Positions 46,601 to 59,093 are shown, counted from the first letter of the stretch. The stretch: 64,000 nt of DNA from Apophysomyces variabilis (GCA_002749535.1 MZZL01000390.1:153439-217438), one strand, 5' to 3'. A program made the numbers and translations. Notes: generated by a model not told the origin, from the letters alone.

Positions 46601-49084
46601 CCCATAGGCGTTGGTCTGTCCATATTCAGCTGTGGGAGCATATGCATCAGGCGGAGTGGGGGCATATATGATCGATTTCATAGGAGGTAAATGATATGGT
46701 ATAGTAGTTGAAGACACTGAATCCGAATATCTAGCAGCAGGTGTTGTTGATCGTGAAATACCTGCCAACGGCCGGCCACATTCACAGCAGAACTTTGCCT
46801 TGGGTTTATTCTCTCCTTCACAGTTTGGATCAGGGCAAGGAACCAAAGCATCCGGTTGCGGTGAGGCCAATCGAGCAATCGCTGGCGGTGGAACTGTTGA
46901 GGAGCGCTCCAACATAGTATGTGTAAGGTACTGCTGATTGTCCGGTGTTGACAATCTTCTGTCGTATCCATGACCAGAAAACTGCTGATTTGGAGCATAC
47001 TGAGTGTCTGACACGGTGTATGGTGATTCTTCTTCTTTATGTCCACTAACAGATGTGATCTCGGTGCTTTGATCCTTCGCGTAATATGCATCATATGAAC
47101 TAACTCCTGAAGATGTTGCGACCTGATTGGTTCGGTCGTACACATTTTCTTCCCAACCATATTGAGTTATTGATATATCCTGTGCTTGTTGTAGATCAGC
47201 TTCTTCAGTGGGTATAGTAGCTGTATGTTGACTAAATGGATCATAGGAATGCGTTGACGGATGATATCCAGCCACTGAAACGTCATTTTCCTCTTGCGTA
47301 TTAACATCAACGACTGGGATCATTGCAGGCTGTTCAAAACCAGGATCGTACGTATCCAATTGCGAGCCATATTCGGCTTTATGGTTCGCCTCTTCCTGAT
47401 CGATCACTGATATTGTAGCCGGTTGTTGAGTTGTTACAGCATACCCAGGTTGCTGGGAAACGGCATGATTGCTTATTGTATACTCAGTGTTAGCATGGTG
47501 TTGTTGTACACCAAATTCGGCAACAGGCTCGAATTGACGGTCATCTGTATGATCGTCTATCTTCTCATTCTGAGGTTTAAGAGGTAATTCCCCGCTATCG
47601 CTTATTTCTGCATTGGACTGCCTTGTAAGGATAGATTCGTTTGGCTCCATACCCTGTGTATCAGGCACATATGGGTGTTGTTGCCCCGATGCGACGTGAG
47701 ATTGGTCAGAGTGGTGATCTGCGGTTGTGGAGGCTTCTATAACCCAAGATCCATACTGAGCTCGCTCTTGAGATTCTCCAATCGATTCCTTTCCTTGCTC
47801 TGCCACTGTTCCTCTCTCTGTTGTTGTCGAGGTCTCAATGAGCATATATTGCGAGCTGAGGTCGTTTTGTGGTGGTGATGGTTGCTTGTAGGATGAATTT
47901 GCCTGTTGATCAATTAATCCATTAACTTCCAGCGTGGAAATGGATTCATGCATTAACGACTGTTGTTCAGACTGATGTAGGGCGTGTTCGTAAAATGGTC
48001 TTTGTTGCGTATCATATGATTGTGTCGCATCATATACTGCATGTTCTTGGCCATACGTATAATGTTCGGCTTGTTGAGACTGTGCGTAGTAGTGTGGATC
48101 GTATTCAGTTTCGACAATGTCCTCCACTTGTTGCGGTTCAATATGAGCTGACTGCTGCTGTTCCTGATGTGCGATAGCAGTGACTGTAGCGTCGGCATAT
48201 GTAGCAATCGAGGATTTACGTTCTACAGGATGACTTTCGTCTTTGCTATGTTCACTGTACAACACACCAATGTTGCTATTTGCGGGTGTTGTTAGACCAA
48301 TTGTCTGATCAGCTTGCTGTGTAGTATATTGTGAGTTAGGGTCATACTGCTGCTGTGGTTCTTGCGCATGATACGCTTGACTGGTATCGTAAGTTTGCTG
48401 ATCAGTCCCATACGCGTAGTATTGAGTTTCCTGAGTCTGGACCCCATATCCTTGGGTGTCATAACCTTGCTGTGTATAATATTGTGCGTATTGCTCATAG
48501 CTGTAATCGTACTCCTGGTTCGTATTGGGGTCATAGTAATGAAGTTGTCCTTGCTCATCGTAATAGTAGTGGATATTGGGGTCAAAGGCCTGATATTGTG
48601 CATAATAATTCTCGGCCCCAGGATCGTATTGTATCGCGGCCGGATCTGTTGCGCTATTGGGAGCAGCGGCGTTCACACTTTGAACTGTTTCGGTATGCTC
48701 CTTTTCTAAACCTTGAGTGGTTGGTACCACTTGGTCAAAAAAAGAAGCTGTTTGGGAACCTTTCTGCTGATCATAGCTCGAGACATGCTGGTCAAAGAAG
48801 GACGCGGCGCTGTTAGCCACATTACCGAACAAAGAATCAGTGTTCTGGTTGTTCCCAGTGGCGCCAAATAGCGCGCTTGCATCGCCTGCGATTTTCTCAG
48901 TAGTTGTACTTTGTGTTGAATCTTTCGGCTCTGGGACTGGCGCGTTTGTCTTTGTGATGTTATCAAATGGATCATCCTTCTCACTTTTCGAGGAGTTGTC
49001 AAACGGGATAGGGCCGTCAGATGCCCCGGTAGAAGCCATAGTTATAGGAGGTGCTGAATCTATACTGTCCATGAACTTCGGCAC
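43691..49084 (-). CDS. SEC16: COPII coat assembly protein Sec16
   Basis: Large peripheral scaffold at ER exit sites that organises COPII coat assembly. The N-terminal 1000 residues or so (from 49084) are disordered and rich in Tyr, Gln and Asp, with a short zinc-binding-like CPDPNCEGENKPKAKFCCEC motif near 46770-46840. The central conserved ACE1-like domain spans about 46440-45010 (KILLWEVVYTLIQ; ALLQPP; LAGEREAAVQYAMQEDMWAHALI; the AHICYIL block formed by a 42-nt intron near 45373-45414; WWLADLGLLPEAQRYCE). A 52-nt intron at 44960-45011 resolves an apparent frame break. The C-terminus, beyond introns at 44182-44231 and 43976-44038, has the KGWGIFSLF and KRWVN block, then Pro/Ala-rich sequence and the terminal SRYVDVFN motif. 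The exact start (49084 or an in-frame Met shortly after) is uncertain. Confidence 0.92.
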
Positions 49085-50240
49085 TACTGATCAGCAGACT
49101 TACATTGACTTTCAAGAAGCAACAGCGCAAAGCTAGGTTGTTCTGAACGAGACAAAGTGGGTGCAAAAAGCCTCTGTGTTCTTGCTGTATAGCGGAGATT
49201 AAACAATATACTTGTGGACCACTGGGATTGGCTGCATGTGTCATAAAGAGTGTGATGCCATAAGCGATATCTGTTACCGCACAACGTACGGTATTGATTC
49301 CAACGGTAAGGACACATAGCAAATGTAGTACAAGAATGTATACATGATAGATTGAACATTGATAACTAACGTATGAATCGTAAACACTTGGATTGATATC
49401 CAAAATGGAGTGTATCTAACCGAATGTCTAGTGCTGCATGCCCTTGATATTGTGGCTCAAACACTAATTTTTTTCTAGCAATTTTCAATCCTATAGTAGC
49501 TACGTAAATCGTCAAATTTGTGTTCCTGATCTTATAAGCAGCACCATCATCATCCGACCCCTGAAAGGCAGACGAAGCACACGCAGTTAAGTTCTCCGGT
49601 AAAAGAGTGCGATACCTTTGCTCAGAATAATTCTCGTTAGATCTCTTGGGGCACTCCACGAATTGAGCGGTAGAAATCGTAATGCACTGTTTGTCCAATG
49701 GATTTCTACGTTATTCTAAACCACCTGAACGCAGTGACATTAATCACACAACCAGCATGGTTCGGAAGTAATCGCATGCAGGCTAAAATATTGTCTTGAA
49801 GTGGATAATCCCGTATGTTAACGTTAGACTGAACGCATGTAGAGGTGTGTTTTTGAAGAATGGCCCCAGACAGTGAGAGTAGCTAGTTTTCCCATCTCTA
49901 AAAGCATAGGTCTTGATGTACTATTGATATTATTGTCGAATGGCAGTGAATCTTTTGTTTAAGCGAATGACTTCTGTCAGAGGCATATATAGATGGCAGC
50001 GGAATAACATAATCTCTTAAGATCCTATTGCAAATTGATATTGAAACCAACGTCATCCATAACAGTGATAATTGCTATCCCACGTATATCCTATATCTCA
50101 TTGACGTGAAATGCATATCTAGCCAATGTAAATTTATCCAATGTATCGGCGCAAGACAATTTGAAGCAAACGCAAATGGGACGTTCAAAAACATTATATA
50201 CAAAATAAATCTATGGGTTGTATGGACATCGGAAGAACTA
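49085..50240. other. Upstream of SEC16; unidentified coding-like frames
   Basis: On the minus strand, 49366-49698 and about 49110-49260 contain protein-like stretches (for example YVATIGLKIARKKLVFEPQ and TDIAYGITLFMTHAANPSG) that could be two exons of one gene of unknown function. The join was not resolved and no ATG/intron model is consistent, so I do not call a gene. The remainder shows nothing. Confidence 0.4.
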
Positions 50241-50726
50241 CTATTGCGGAGCGCCTAGCGTCGTACCCGGACCGGCAGCCGATGCTTCCAAAAGCTCAGG
50301 GGCAATCTCTACAATTACTCGTTGCTTCTCCAGTGATGCGGTCTCAACATCTACGCCGAATCTTTAAATACCATACATGATTTTAAGCATTGATGAACTG
50401 GTTACCTTTCATTTCTTCTTCCATCTCGATAATACCTCTGCTGGCTAAGTTCCGTTTCTCCTATCATATTCTTTAAGTATATAAAACTAGCAACGAGAAA
50501 ATTTTTACATGTCGAATAGCCTTCTCTAATTGCTTTTGTTTCTTTTTGGACATGACTTTGACGGTAAGCACTTGAGCGGCAGGCTGTCCTGCTCGTTTTT
50601 TGCTCTTGATGATACGACCCAGTTTCTCTTTTGTAGGTCCTTTGACTAAGAAGAGGTAACTTCAATATCTCATCGCGTTAATGCTCATGTTCCCTTACTC
50701 TTATTGATGTTGCCCAATCCACCCAT
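50241..50726 (-). CDS. Small basic protein, probable Alb1/C11orf98-like ribosome biogenesis factor
   Basis: Four exons (50699-50726, 50509-50645, 50406-50440, 50241-50361) sum to 321 nt, 106 residues. It begins MGGLGNINKIKGPTKEK, then has a highly basic segment IKSKKRAGQPAAQVLTVKVM followed by SKKKQKQLEKAIRH. An acidic, alanine-containing tail ends GPGTTLGAPQ. The pattern of a basic N-terminus, then LT-x-(K)-SKKKxKxLxKAI, resembles Alb1/C11orf98-type pre-60S ribosome biogenesis proteins. Such short basic proteins can resemble each other by chance, so the family call is tentative. The frame closes over all three joins, which supports a real gene. It is divergent from ZPR1 with a 146-bp shared promoter. 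Confidence 0.6.
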
Positions 50727-50872
50727 CGTTTTACTTCGATTGCAAAGAGAAAAAAAAACTCCTCAATTTTTTTCTTTTTTGCTTTAATCAAGGTAAGCCA
50801 GTCACACGGGAATGTGGAAGAATTGAAAAGAAAAAAAAATCCCAACTGTCCCAACCTCGAAACTTTACCACG
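50727..50872. promoter_or_regulatory. Shared bidirectional promoter, Alb1-like / ZPR1
   Basis: 146 bp separate the two divergent start codons. The stretch has A-runs and T-runs at 50747-50778 and an A-run at 50830-50839. No defined binding site was recognised. Confidence 0.5.
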
Positions 50873-52468
50873 ATGGCCGATTCAGAACCCATTTTCGTTG
50901 ATCTCCACGACAATAGCAAACCCTCGGAAATAGAGAGTTTGTGTATGAAATGTGGTGAGAATGTAAGTAGACTTTAACTTGCATGGACGGTCTCCGCGAA
51001 CACCGTTGCCTAGGGCACCACCCGATTGCTGTTCACCAAGATTCCTCACTTTAAGTAAGAAATAGAAGAGTATGCCCTTTTGATGACTAACACTGGTATT
51101 ATAGAGAAATTATTCTTATGGCGTTTGAATGCCCTCACTGTGGCTTCCGTAACAACGAGCTACAAAGTGCTGGCGTCTTTAACGAGAAAGGACATACCGT
51201 CACTTGCCAAGTATTGGGAAAGCAGGTAATCTAGTCACTTCCTTCTTTTGCCTTTGAATTCACTCTCTGTTGTTAATACCTTGTTTGACATTATTCCAGG
51301 ACCTGGATCGACAGCTTGTTAAGTCCGATTTTGCTTCTGTAAAATTTGAGGAATTAGATATGGAAATTCCAGCTAATAACCGCCGTGGCTTACTCACCAC
51401 TGTGGAAGGATTGCTTGGTAATGCAGTGGATGATCTATCTCAGGGTCAGCCAGTGCGAAGATATGCTGATGAGGAACTTTACAACAAAATCGAAGCCATT
51501 GTGGCGAAGCTGGAAGCATACAAGGAAGGAAAGGAACCATTTACGATGACTATCGATGATCCTTCGGGCAATTCCTATATTGAAAACCGGTGCTTGCCTG
51601 CCCAAGACCCACAGCTTAAGCTGCGATGGTATGTGCGAACACCGGAGCAGAATGCTGCATTGGGCTTGCAGTCCGACCAAACTCCTGCTGAGGCTGCTGC
51701 TGCTGCTGTTCAGGAAGAGGATGGCGAAGCACCAGAGGTTATGTCTTTCCCTGCCAACTGCTCTCACTGTCACCGACCAAGTGAGACGAATATGCACGTC
51801 TTGGAAATTCCTCATTTTAAGGAAGTGGTTATCATGGCTACTAACTGTGAACATTGCGGTTACAAGAGCAACGAAGTAAAAGCTGGTGGTGCCATTTCGC
51901 CTAAAGGCAAAAAGATCACTTTGAACATGACGGATGCTGAAGACTTGTCAAGAGATATTCTCAAGGTAAGGTGAAATGATTGATGACAAACTATCTTAAC
52001 ATGTCATACAAGTCCGAAACCTGTGGTCTGTCTATTCCAGAAATCAACCTGGAATTGACGCCAGGTACACTTGGTGGTCGTTTCACCACTGTGGAAGGCC
52101 TTATTCGACAGGTCCATCAAGAGTTAGAGGAACGTGCTTTCTCGCATGGTGACTCTGCGACAGAAGAGAGCAGACAGCGATGGATCAAATTCTTGAATGA
52201 TTTGAACGAAGTTGCCGAAGGAAAACGCCTTCCTGTTACCTTGATTGTGGACGATCCTCTCTCCAACTCTTATCTTCAGGCAAGGATACCAAGAGGAAAA
52301 ATTGTTTCATTAGCTAAAACCTTCCTATAGAATTTATATGCACCTGACGACGACCCAGAAATGACTATCGAAGAGTATGAACGTGACTGGGAGACGAACG
52401 AGTCATTGGGTCTGAATGATATGAAAGTCGAAGATTATGAGGACCCAAAGGCAACTGAGTCCAAGTAG
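50873..52468 (+). CDS. ZPR1: Zinc-finger protein ZPR1
   Basis: Duplicated zinc-finger/alpha-beta protein known as a dedicated chaperone for translation elongation factor eEF1A. Six exons (50873-50962, 51014-51054, 51105-51225, 51300-51965, 52013-52279, 52331-52468) total 1323 nt, 440 residues. First repeat: CMKCGEN...[11 protein letters not shown], then domain [20 protein letters not shown]. Second repeat: [14 protein letters not shown] and [10 protein letters not shown], then [14 protein letters not shown]. The last intron (52280-52330) starts with GC instead of GT (CAG^GCAAGG...CTATAG). Splicing there yields [15 protein letters not shown], matching the family. All zinc Cys pairs are present. 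Confidence 0.96.
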
Positions 52469-53039
52469 ACTGCCTCTGATACAATTATACTCCTATTTTT
52501 TTTTTTTGCATTGTAGCTTGATCAGTATCAAAATTTGTACAGACTTAATGGCATAGAATGCATGTCAATGTGAAGAAGTTAAAAACATAAGTTTAGAGTT
52601 ATTGAAGATGTATCTCTACCACAGAATCCAGATTAATACTATATACTTAACAAGCTGCAGAATGCGGCTGTTAAGGTACGTTAAATGATTGGATAATATA
52701 ATATACATTTAAGATGTGTGATTTGGGCGTCGCAGCTCCGCAGATCGCTCATTGCTGTGGCTGATATGTGTATGAAAGAATGTCTGATATTCTTGGCCAC
52801 GAGCACATCTCGTTTAAACCGCACATCGCAACTACTACATTTAAGGACGGCGTACAGCGCTGAATTGATTGTTGTTTAGTCCTTTTTATTCGATGTCCTT
52901 TTCCAATTCACTTTTCTTGTAAGCGGGCAGATCTGGGAAATTGAAATTCATGCCATTATAACAACTCCTGTCATTGGCTATAGTCCCCGTTATTACATGA
53001 ATAGATTCTTTTGATCAATATTTTTACCTTTCTTTGTCT
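52469..53039. other. Intergenic, no gene recognised
   Basis: T-run at 52497-52506 after ZPR1. Nothing else identified. Confidence 0.5.
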
Positions 53040-53611
53040 GGCCACTTGATATAGTCTGTTCCTTATTGTGCCGGCTGAGTACGGCAGCGTGTCCCTCATC
53101 GATGAGTGCTAGACTCCGTTTCCAAAAGCAACAAAAACTGGTCGTTGGGAGTCGGTTTTCTGGTCATAGTTGTCGAGGCTTTCCATACTTTTTTACTTTG
53201 GGTTATTTAGTTGATAAAAGAATTTCATGCTTTTGCGTCAGAACTTCGGTACTTGTTGCTCCATGGAGTAATCGCTACTCTTGAACAGAATTACCGAAAA
53301 TCCTTGGCGTAGAACCTAATAATGCTGGTACGACGTTGGAAACAGTACCGGAAGGCATCAAGTGACATATTCACATTGGAGGTTTTTACATTTGGGATAT
53401 TATCAATCATCTTTTTCGTCTCGGTATCCTGATGCATATATTTCTTTCTGGTTTTTGTGGCATTATTATAGCCGCAGATACCATAATATTCAACTATGCT
53501 AGTTCGTATCATTCTGTGCGCATCTTCTCCATACCAATCCGTCGCAACAAAGGTGCTTTTGACTCCAAGATCAATTCCCCAAATCAGTGCATCTTTCGCC
53601 ATATCTTTCAA
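53040..53611 (-). pseudogene. Decayed Fanzor/TnpB-like protein fragment
   Basis: On the minus strand, 53291-53611 (106 codons) starts MKDMAKDALIWGIDLGVKST, where the D-x-G element looks like RuvC-I of TnpB/Fanzor-type nucleases. It continues with TSIVEYYGICGYNNATKTRK and NIPNVKTSNV, a pattern I associate with TnpB-like proteins of Mucoromycota. Below 53291, in other frames and with stops, follow FFYQLNNPK and PVFVAFGNG, comparable to the region holding the second RuvC motif. The copy is broken by frameshifts and stops. The wider element borders are not visible. Related in type, not in obvious sequence, to the block at 611-2199. Confidence 0.55.
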
Positions 53612-54298
53612 GTCCGCTGGAGTGAGTAATTTTACAAAGAATTTCCTTTAGGACGTATGAATATGAATTACACATTCACGCCATCTGTTCTTATCTCGTC
53701 CCTAATATAAGCGGCCCATATCCTAAACCTCTGTCAAATGCTTCCCGTGGTCCTCAAAAATTCCATGCCCGGCTTCAGCTTGTTTTATACACACTTGGAC
53801 ATTTGCCACGTTCTGTACTTGGGCTTCAGACCCTTTAGTCATCAGGCCTTTGATTGGTCCCAATTGTGCTTCAACTTTATCTGTATCGTCAGCTATCGCT
53901 TGTCGCACACGTGTGCGAGCTAGACAAACTTTTAACCTGCTTAGGATCATTTCGCAAATAGTAGGACAATACGTATACAAGAATAGCGACAAATACTATT
54001 ACGGCAAAGATGGAGGCATATATTGATGATGAAATCCATAGTCAGAATAAGTTATTCTTTTATCCTCTTTACTCATAGCCATTGCCTTAGCATCGACTAC
54101 ATTGCCTGGAGTCCGGTAACCGGGCCTTGCCATTCATAGCGCCGTTGTGAATGATGACGTAATCGGCGCGAATAGACGGTCCCCGAATTGCCGGCCCCGA
54201 ACCATTTTTCAACCCATACCTGAATCTAGAAAAACACGGTATTTTTATTTTCTTTTAGGATCCTCTTCTTTTCTCCCCGCTCTCTTTAATCGTTAGCA
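53612..54298. other. Intergenic, no firm gene
   Basis: A minus-strand frame at 53723-53992 (Ala/Val/Gln-rich) could be an upstream piece of the Fanzor-like remnant, but no motif supports it. C/T-rich sequence at 54255-54285 precedes the cytochrome c oxidase gene. Confidence 0.4.
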
Positions 54299-54892
54299 AT
54301 GCTCCGTACTGCCGCTTCCCGTGTTCAACTTGGCGCTGCCCGTGTCATTGGACGCCGTAATGCCTCCACTAACGTCGCCGTTCAGAACTTGGAATCACGC
54401 TGGAAGACTCTCTCCACTGCCGAACAAAACACCATTGCCAAGCAGCTTGAGGAAGCCCAAAAGGCTGACTGGAAGGTCCTTTCTGCAGACGAAAAGAAGG
54501 CTGCTTGTAAGTTGCTTTATTTTTAATCAATCTACGCATTTGGAACGGATACTGATTCACACTGAAGACTACATTGCTTTTGGACCCCACGGACCCCGTG
54601 AGCCTTTGACAGGTCCTAACCATGGAATGAAGGTCCTTGGCGGTGTTGTTGGTGTTCTCGCCGCTTCTGGTGCTCTCTTCTATGCAATCCGTCTTGGTGG
54701 TAAGTTTGTTATGATTGCTGGGAATGAGCAGGACGGGGATTAACTGAATTTACTTTTTCCACAGGTGGAGAAAAGCCTGCTACCTTGTCCAAGGAATGGC
54801 GCGAAGCCACCAACGAGTACCTCAAGAGCCAGAACTCCAACCCTGTCAACGGTATCTCTTCCGAAGACTACAAGGGCACTGGCTACGTTTAA
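54299..54892 (+). CDS. COX5: Cytochrome c oxidase subunit IV/V (COX4/COX5 family)
   Basis: Nuclear-encoded subunit of mitochondrial respiratory complex IV. Exons 54299-54506, 54568-54699 and 54765-54892; 468 nt, 155 residues. An N-terminal mitochondrial targeting sequence rich in Arg, Ala and Ser (MLRTAASRVQLGAARVIGRR) leads into a matrix helix (LESRWKTLSTAEQ; WKVLSADEKKAA). Next is the conserved AYYIAFGPHGPREP, a single membrane helix (VLGGVVGVLAASGALFYAIR) and a C-terminal tail TLSKEWREATNEYL. This is the family layout. Codons are enriched in C-ending forms compared with neighbours, as expected for a highly expressed gene. Confidence 0.96.
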
Positions 54893-56679
54893 ATCTTTCT
54901 ACTTATTTCGATAATAAAAAAAAACGGCAGTTTTGTTTACTAGATTACAAGCAATGGTGATTTTCGATGTTTGACTTTTTCATTAGTTCAACGCTGCAGC
55001 CTAAGTCATCAATTATAAACAAACCAACGAAAAAGATATGAATGAGTTAGAGTAGTTGTTTCAAGACCGCCAGCACGACAACTTATAGAATCAAAATCCT
55101 TTCTATGACAAGCTACCTTGATTCCACGTGTGGTATAGTCATAGAGCAATTTGAACATCCTTTTTCCTGTTTGGTTAACTATAGATCGATTGCTTGCCCC
55201 GCTAAGTGTCCTTAAGCAGCCATGATGAGCTCGGGTGTTAGTAACAGTAGCAGAGCCATTGTAAAAATCAAAGTTTCTCAAGGTTTTCAATGCATAAAAA
55301 CCATACTAAACAAGCGGAGGTCAAATGTATCAATGTATCCACGTGGCACTTAGTGGTTTTTGCGCCACTTATAAAATGGGTTTACGCTGATGGGAAATAA
55401 ATTTGGAGCTGACCTAGTGCCGTAGCAGAGTGCTCAAAGGTCAAAAAAACGAGCCTCACATTTAGTGGACATAGTCCAAACCTTGCAAAGATCCAAGATA
55501 AAGATAACAATGAGGTAGCATGCTTTTGCTATTTTATGATAATGTCCATTCAAAACATGAAAAATGGAATAGAACGAGAACAACCGATCAATTCATCCAT
55601 GTTACTGTATTCTTGCAATTTACACTGACTGTAGGAAGTTCAGTTAAGGACGATACTTAAGCTGGTGGATGATGACTTACTATGGTAATATGAATAGATA
55701 ACAAGTGAAAAAGACATAAGCTTTCGATTTACCAAAAATACTATTCAGTCCATGCGTGTAACACTTCTCAAATTCAAAAATATAACCATTCTATCGATAG
55801 GTGGTGTTATCCTTGGACACGGCCGTGGTTTTTATACTCTGCTTTCAGCCACTCTTAGATTCTTTGCGGCAGCTTGTTTCATGACATCCATCGATAAGAA
55901 TTTCCCTATCTGCGCGCCTACCAGGACATTAACGTGACATACCATGACGCGTCCCTCCATTAATAGGACGACGTGTTATCCTCATTCATCCTTTCTTTTG
56001 GGTTTATCCCGGACTGCACTTTCAATTATATAGCATAATGGTACATTCATCACTCTAACGTATGACAAAAGCACCTTGCCAGTCAAAACGCACAAACATT
56101 AGAAGGTTTATCTAACCGCATGATTCCAGAGTAGTAAATCAATCTTTAGAGTATGAAATCGGATAACTATGGAATGACGTGCTGGATTCTAAGTAACGTG
56201 ATTTTCCTATTACTACAATAATTCTTGTTTGTTAGCATTATCTCTCCCAAGAAATGCACACAACCTTGAATAAAAAGTATACACAAGGCAACTTTAGAGA
56301 AAGGCATTGGATGAAACTAAGGTACGACAAGATTGAATGTAATTATTATTTTGCAGCCATTTAACCTCATTTAAGACAATAGATCTTGAACATCATACTA
56401 GAGATATCTCTCATTGCATACTCTATTCTGGTCAACTGCACCAAGAGTAGAGGTACCCGATTTCACCAGTGATTCGGATATATCAATAACTCCTTGGTTT
56501 TCCCCAACTAATATAGGTCACTGACAATCGACGCAGCGTATCTTATTGTAAATGTATTCCGCCGTAGAGTTACGATCTTTCACTATGAACGACTTTCAGA
56601 AGGCTTCATCGTTCTTAAGAGACATGCAAACCAACGGGTACTGTGCTGTCTTTTTTCTAATTTTGCACACATATGAATG
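54893..56679. other. Intergenic, nothing recognised
   Basis: Only short frames. The minus frame at 55009-55290 has no supporting signals. Nothing identified. Confidence 0.45.
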
Positions 56680-58609
56680 TCAATTAACTCTTCGTATGCT
56701 TTGACCGCGCTTGAAATTTACTGTCATAAATCCTTTCGAGATAACCTGCTTTATTGAAACTTTCCAAGGTCTGCTGGAAAGTGGCAAACGCATTTTCTGG
56801 CTTTCATCGGCATTATGACCTTCGTCTGCAACTAATGCGAAAAGTTTGTAGCATACATGGTGGATTGTCGGTGCAATTTCTTTTAATTCGGAAATTATCT
56901 TTTGAAATAAAAGTTGGCAAAGAGAGATCCAACATATATTACGTCGCACATATGTTTTATACATTCTTTGACATGATCAACGAAGCTTGTGCTCCAGCAG
57001 CTTTTTTTTTCCAGCGAGCCTTGATTACTAGCGTTTGTTTAAACTTTATCGGAAGCTTCCTTTTTGCGCCGGATCTTTGCACAATTCGCTTGTACTTCTC
57101 TGATAATCAGTCTCTCCGCAAGTGGGGCCTGCCGGTTAACAACTTTTCCTGCACGATTGCTTGCTGTAACTCTACTTTTGCTTCATATTTTGCGCTTCTC
57201 TTTTCATATGCTTTTTAGCATTGTCAGGACCTTCGACTATTCTATGAATTATAGACCTTGGACAACTTCTAAGCGACATGCAGGAAGCGTGAAAGAAGGT
57301 TAGTACTTGCTTCAGGGATGCTTCAGTGTTTTTGAGAGCTCTATGTCTCATCAGCATACCTCTGTGTAACGTCGAGTGAATCGATCATCTTTTCTTTTTC
57401 TTGTGTTCTCTTTGTTAGAGAGTCCAACTTTAGTCAGACCACCATTAGCTATGAATACGCCAAGCTCATGAAAGCATTACTGCGTACCTGAATGTGGTTT
57501 GCTTTGAACGACGGTAGGCGGCTCAAAGTCATCATTTTCCTCTGCAGTAGGTCTTTGCGCCTTTTATGCTTGTCCATCTTGCATTGAAGATACCAAGAAA
57601 TGATGGAAAATCTGTCCACACTCTTCAGAGATGGACCGCCATTTTTTACCTAGTCACTCGCTGAAGGGTGTAACACTGGTATCGATTTGCTTGACCCGTG
57701 ACGATTTCCCTCTTCTTTGTTTCTATACCTCTCCGCCAACGGAACGCTCCCCCCGGAAACCCACTGTACATGTTACCAGGTAGAGTTGAAATTTATGCAT
57801 ATGTTCTACCTGAACTTTTAAGGAGTCCCTTTGATTAACTGTTTTGTGAAGGTGTATTTATCCGAGAAACGGCATAATGTAAACAAAAGACGGTCAGTAC
57901 CTGAAGATGAAAGATCAACGCGCAGAACATAGAGGACCTGACAGGTCAGTTCGTCAATGGCTATTTCTGTGTCGAATACGGGACATAAGTTTTTCACGAA
58001 TGAGCCATGTACCATAGCAGAGACTAACTTGAAAAGCTAGGTTACAAATAAAGCATAATGCATTGACCAAGTTTGAGTCACCGCTTATCAGGCCGTAGCT
58101 GGTTAACATGAGCCCTGTGCTGTTTTGCCATGACTAAAATCAGGAAGCAGTTCAGATATATCAACTGCCTGCCTTAATTCACCCCGAGGGAACGTTATCG
58201 TATGATTAAGTGATCCATAATAAAGCAGGAATCTCACTAATCGTATACAACTCTTAATGCTTTAGAATATATTACGTCCTGTGAATCCTTGCATGTATGG
58301 TTTTTTCATCAAGACCTTTGGTTTAATAGCTCAGCAAAACGGACGTTTCGGTTGTCCTTCCTTCCAATAATCATAGGTAGGTACCAATTATTGGGCTCAG
58401 CTCTTATGGCATTGCGATAAGAGTGATACTTGCTGCACACCGGGGCGCGGCCTTTTGAGCAACGTGTTCCAGTAATGGAAAATATTCCTCAAAGTCATAG
58501 AAACCGTTTCTGTGTATTTGCCTTTTTTTAACCCAATAGCTTTTCCATCTTCACTTTTAGTCAGCAAATAGTATAGATGAGGCTCCTGCCGAACTCGGAA
58601 GGCAGTCAA
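56680..58609 (-). pseudogene. Decayed minus-strand coding block, unidentified
   Basis: Successive minus-strand pieces have protein-like composition but no family match: 58397-58609 (FRVRQEPHLYYLLTKSEDGK), 57818-58015, about 56960-57357 (VELQQAIVQEKLLTGRPHLR; KYKRIVQRSGAKRK) and 56680-56964 (IAPTIHHVCYKLFALVADEG). Stops and frame changes separate them. The Lys/Arg-rich character is common in transposon proteins, but I cannot name the element. Confidence 0.35.
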
Positions 58610-59093
58610 TGTGACATCTTAGGAAGATAAAAAGCGTATTTTGGTCGAGAACCTGGACCCGTGTCTCTCATTTCAAGCTAAGCAATCAGCAGTAAAGGCG
58701 CATACTGACAACGTGCTGATTAATCTTTGATAAACTTGAGTACTGATATATATATACTGTGGCATATCAGTCTGGATACTGCCTGGCATTTGGTGGACAG
58801 AAGCCAACTGACAAAGAGTGGAAGCCAACAGAGCCAAAGCAAGCCTACAGTTCATTTTCTGGTGTACAGGATCGATATCAAATATTTAGCTCCACAATAA
58901 TTGTATGTAATTTTGAGTGTTGTAGGATGTTTCATGTTTTCGATATTCGCATAATTTCGACTCGTAATATTATGCACGAGGTTTCTGCTGAAGCCATCAG
59001 GTAGGCAGTCACCTGTTAATTTTAGAGATATTGTAACGCGGTTCCCTTAACATCAGGGCACAGTTTCCTTTTCCTACAAGAGACTTACTCGCT
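58610..59093. other. Intergenic, upstream of prefoldin 5
   Basis: No gene recognised; contains the prefoldin promoter. Confidence 0.45.

Noticed and set aside
48355..48816. Plus-strand open frame of 153 codons
   Set aside because: Antisense to the SEC16 disordered N-terminal region; composition is a shadow of its Tyr/Gln codons.
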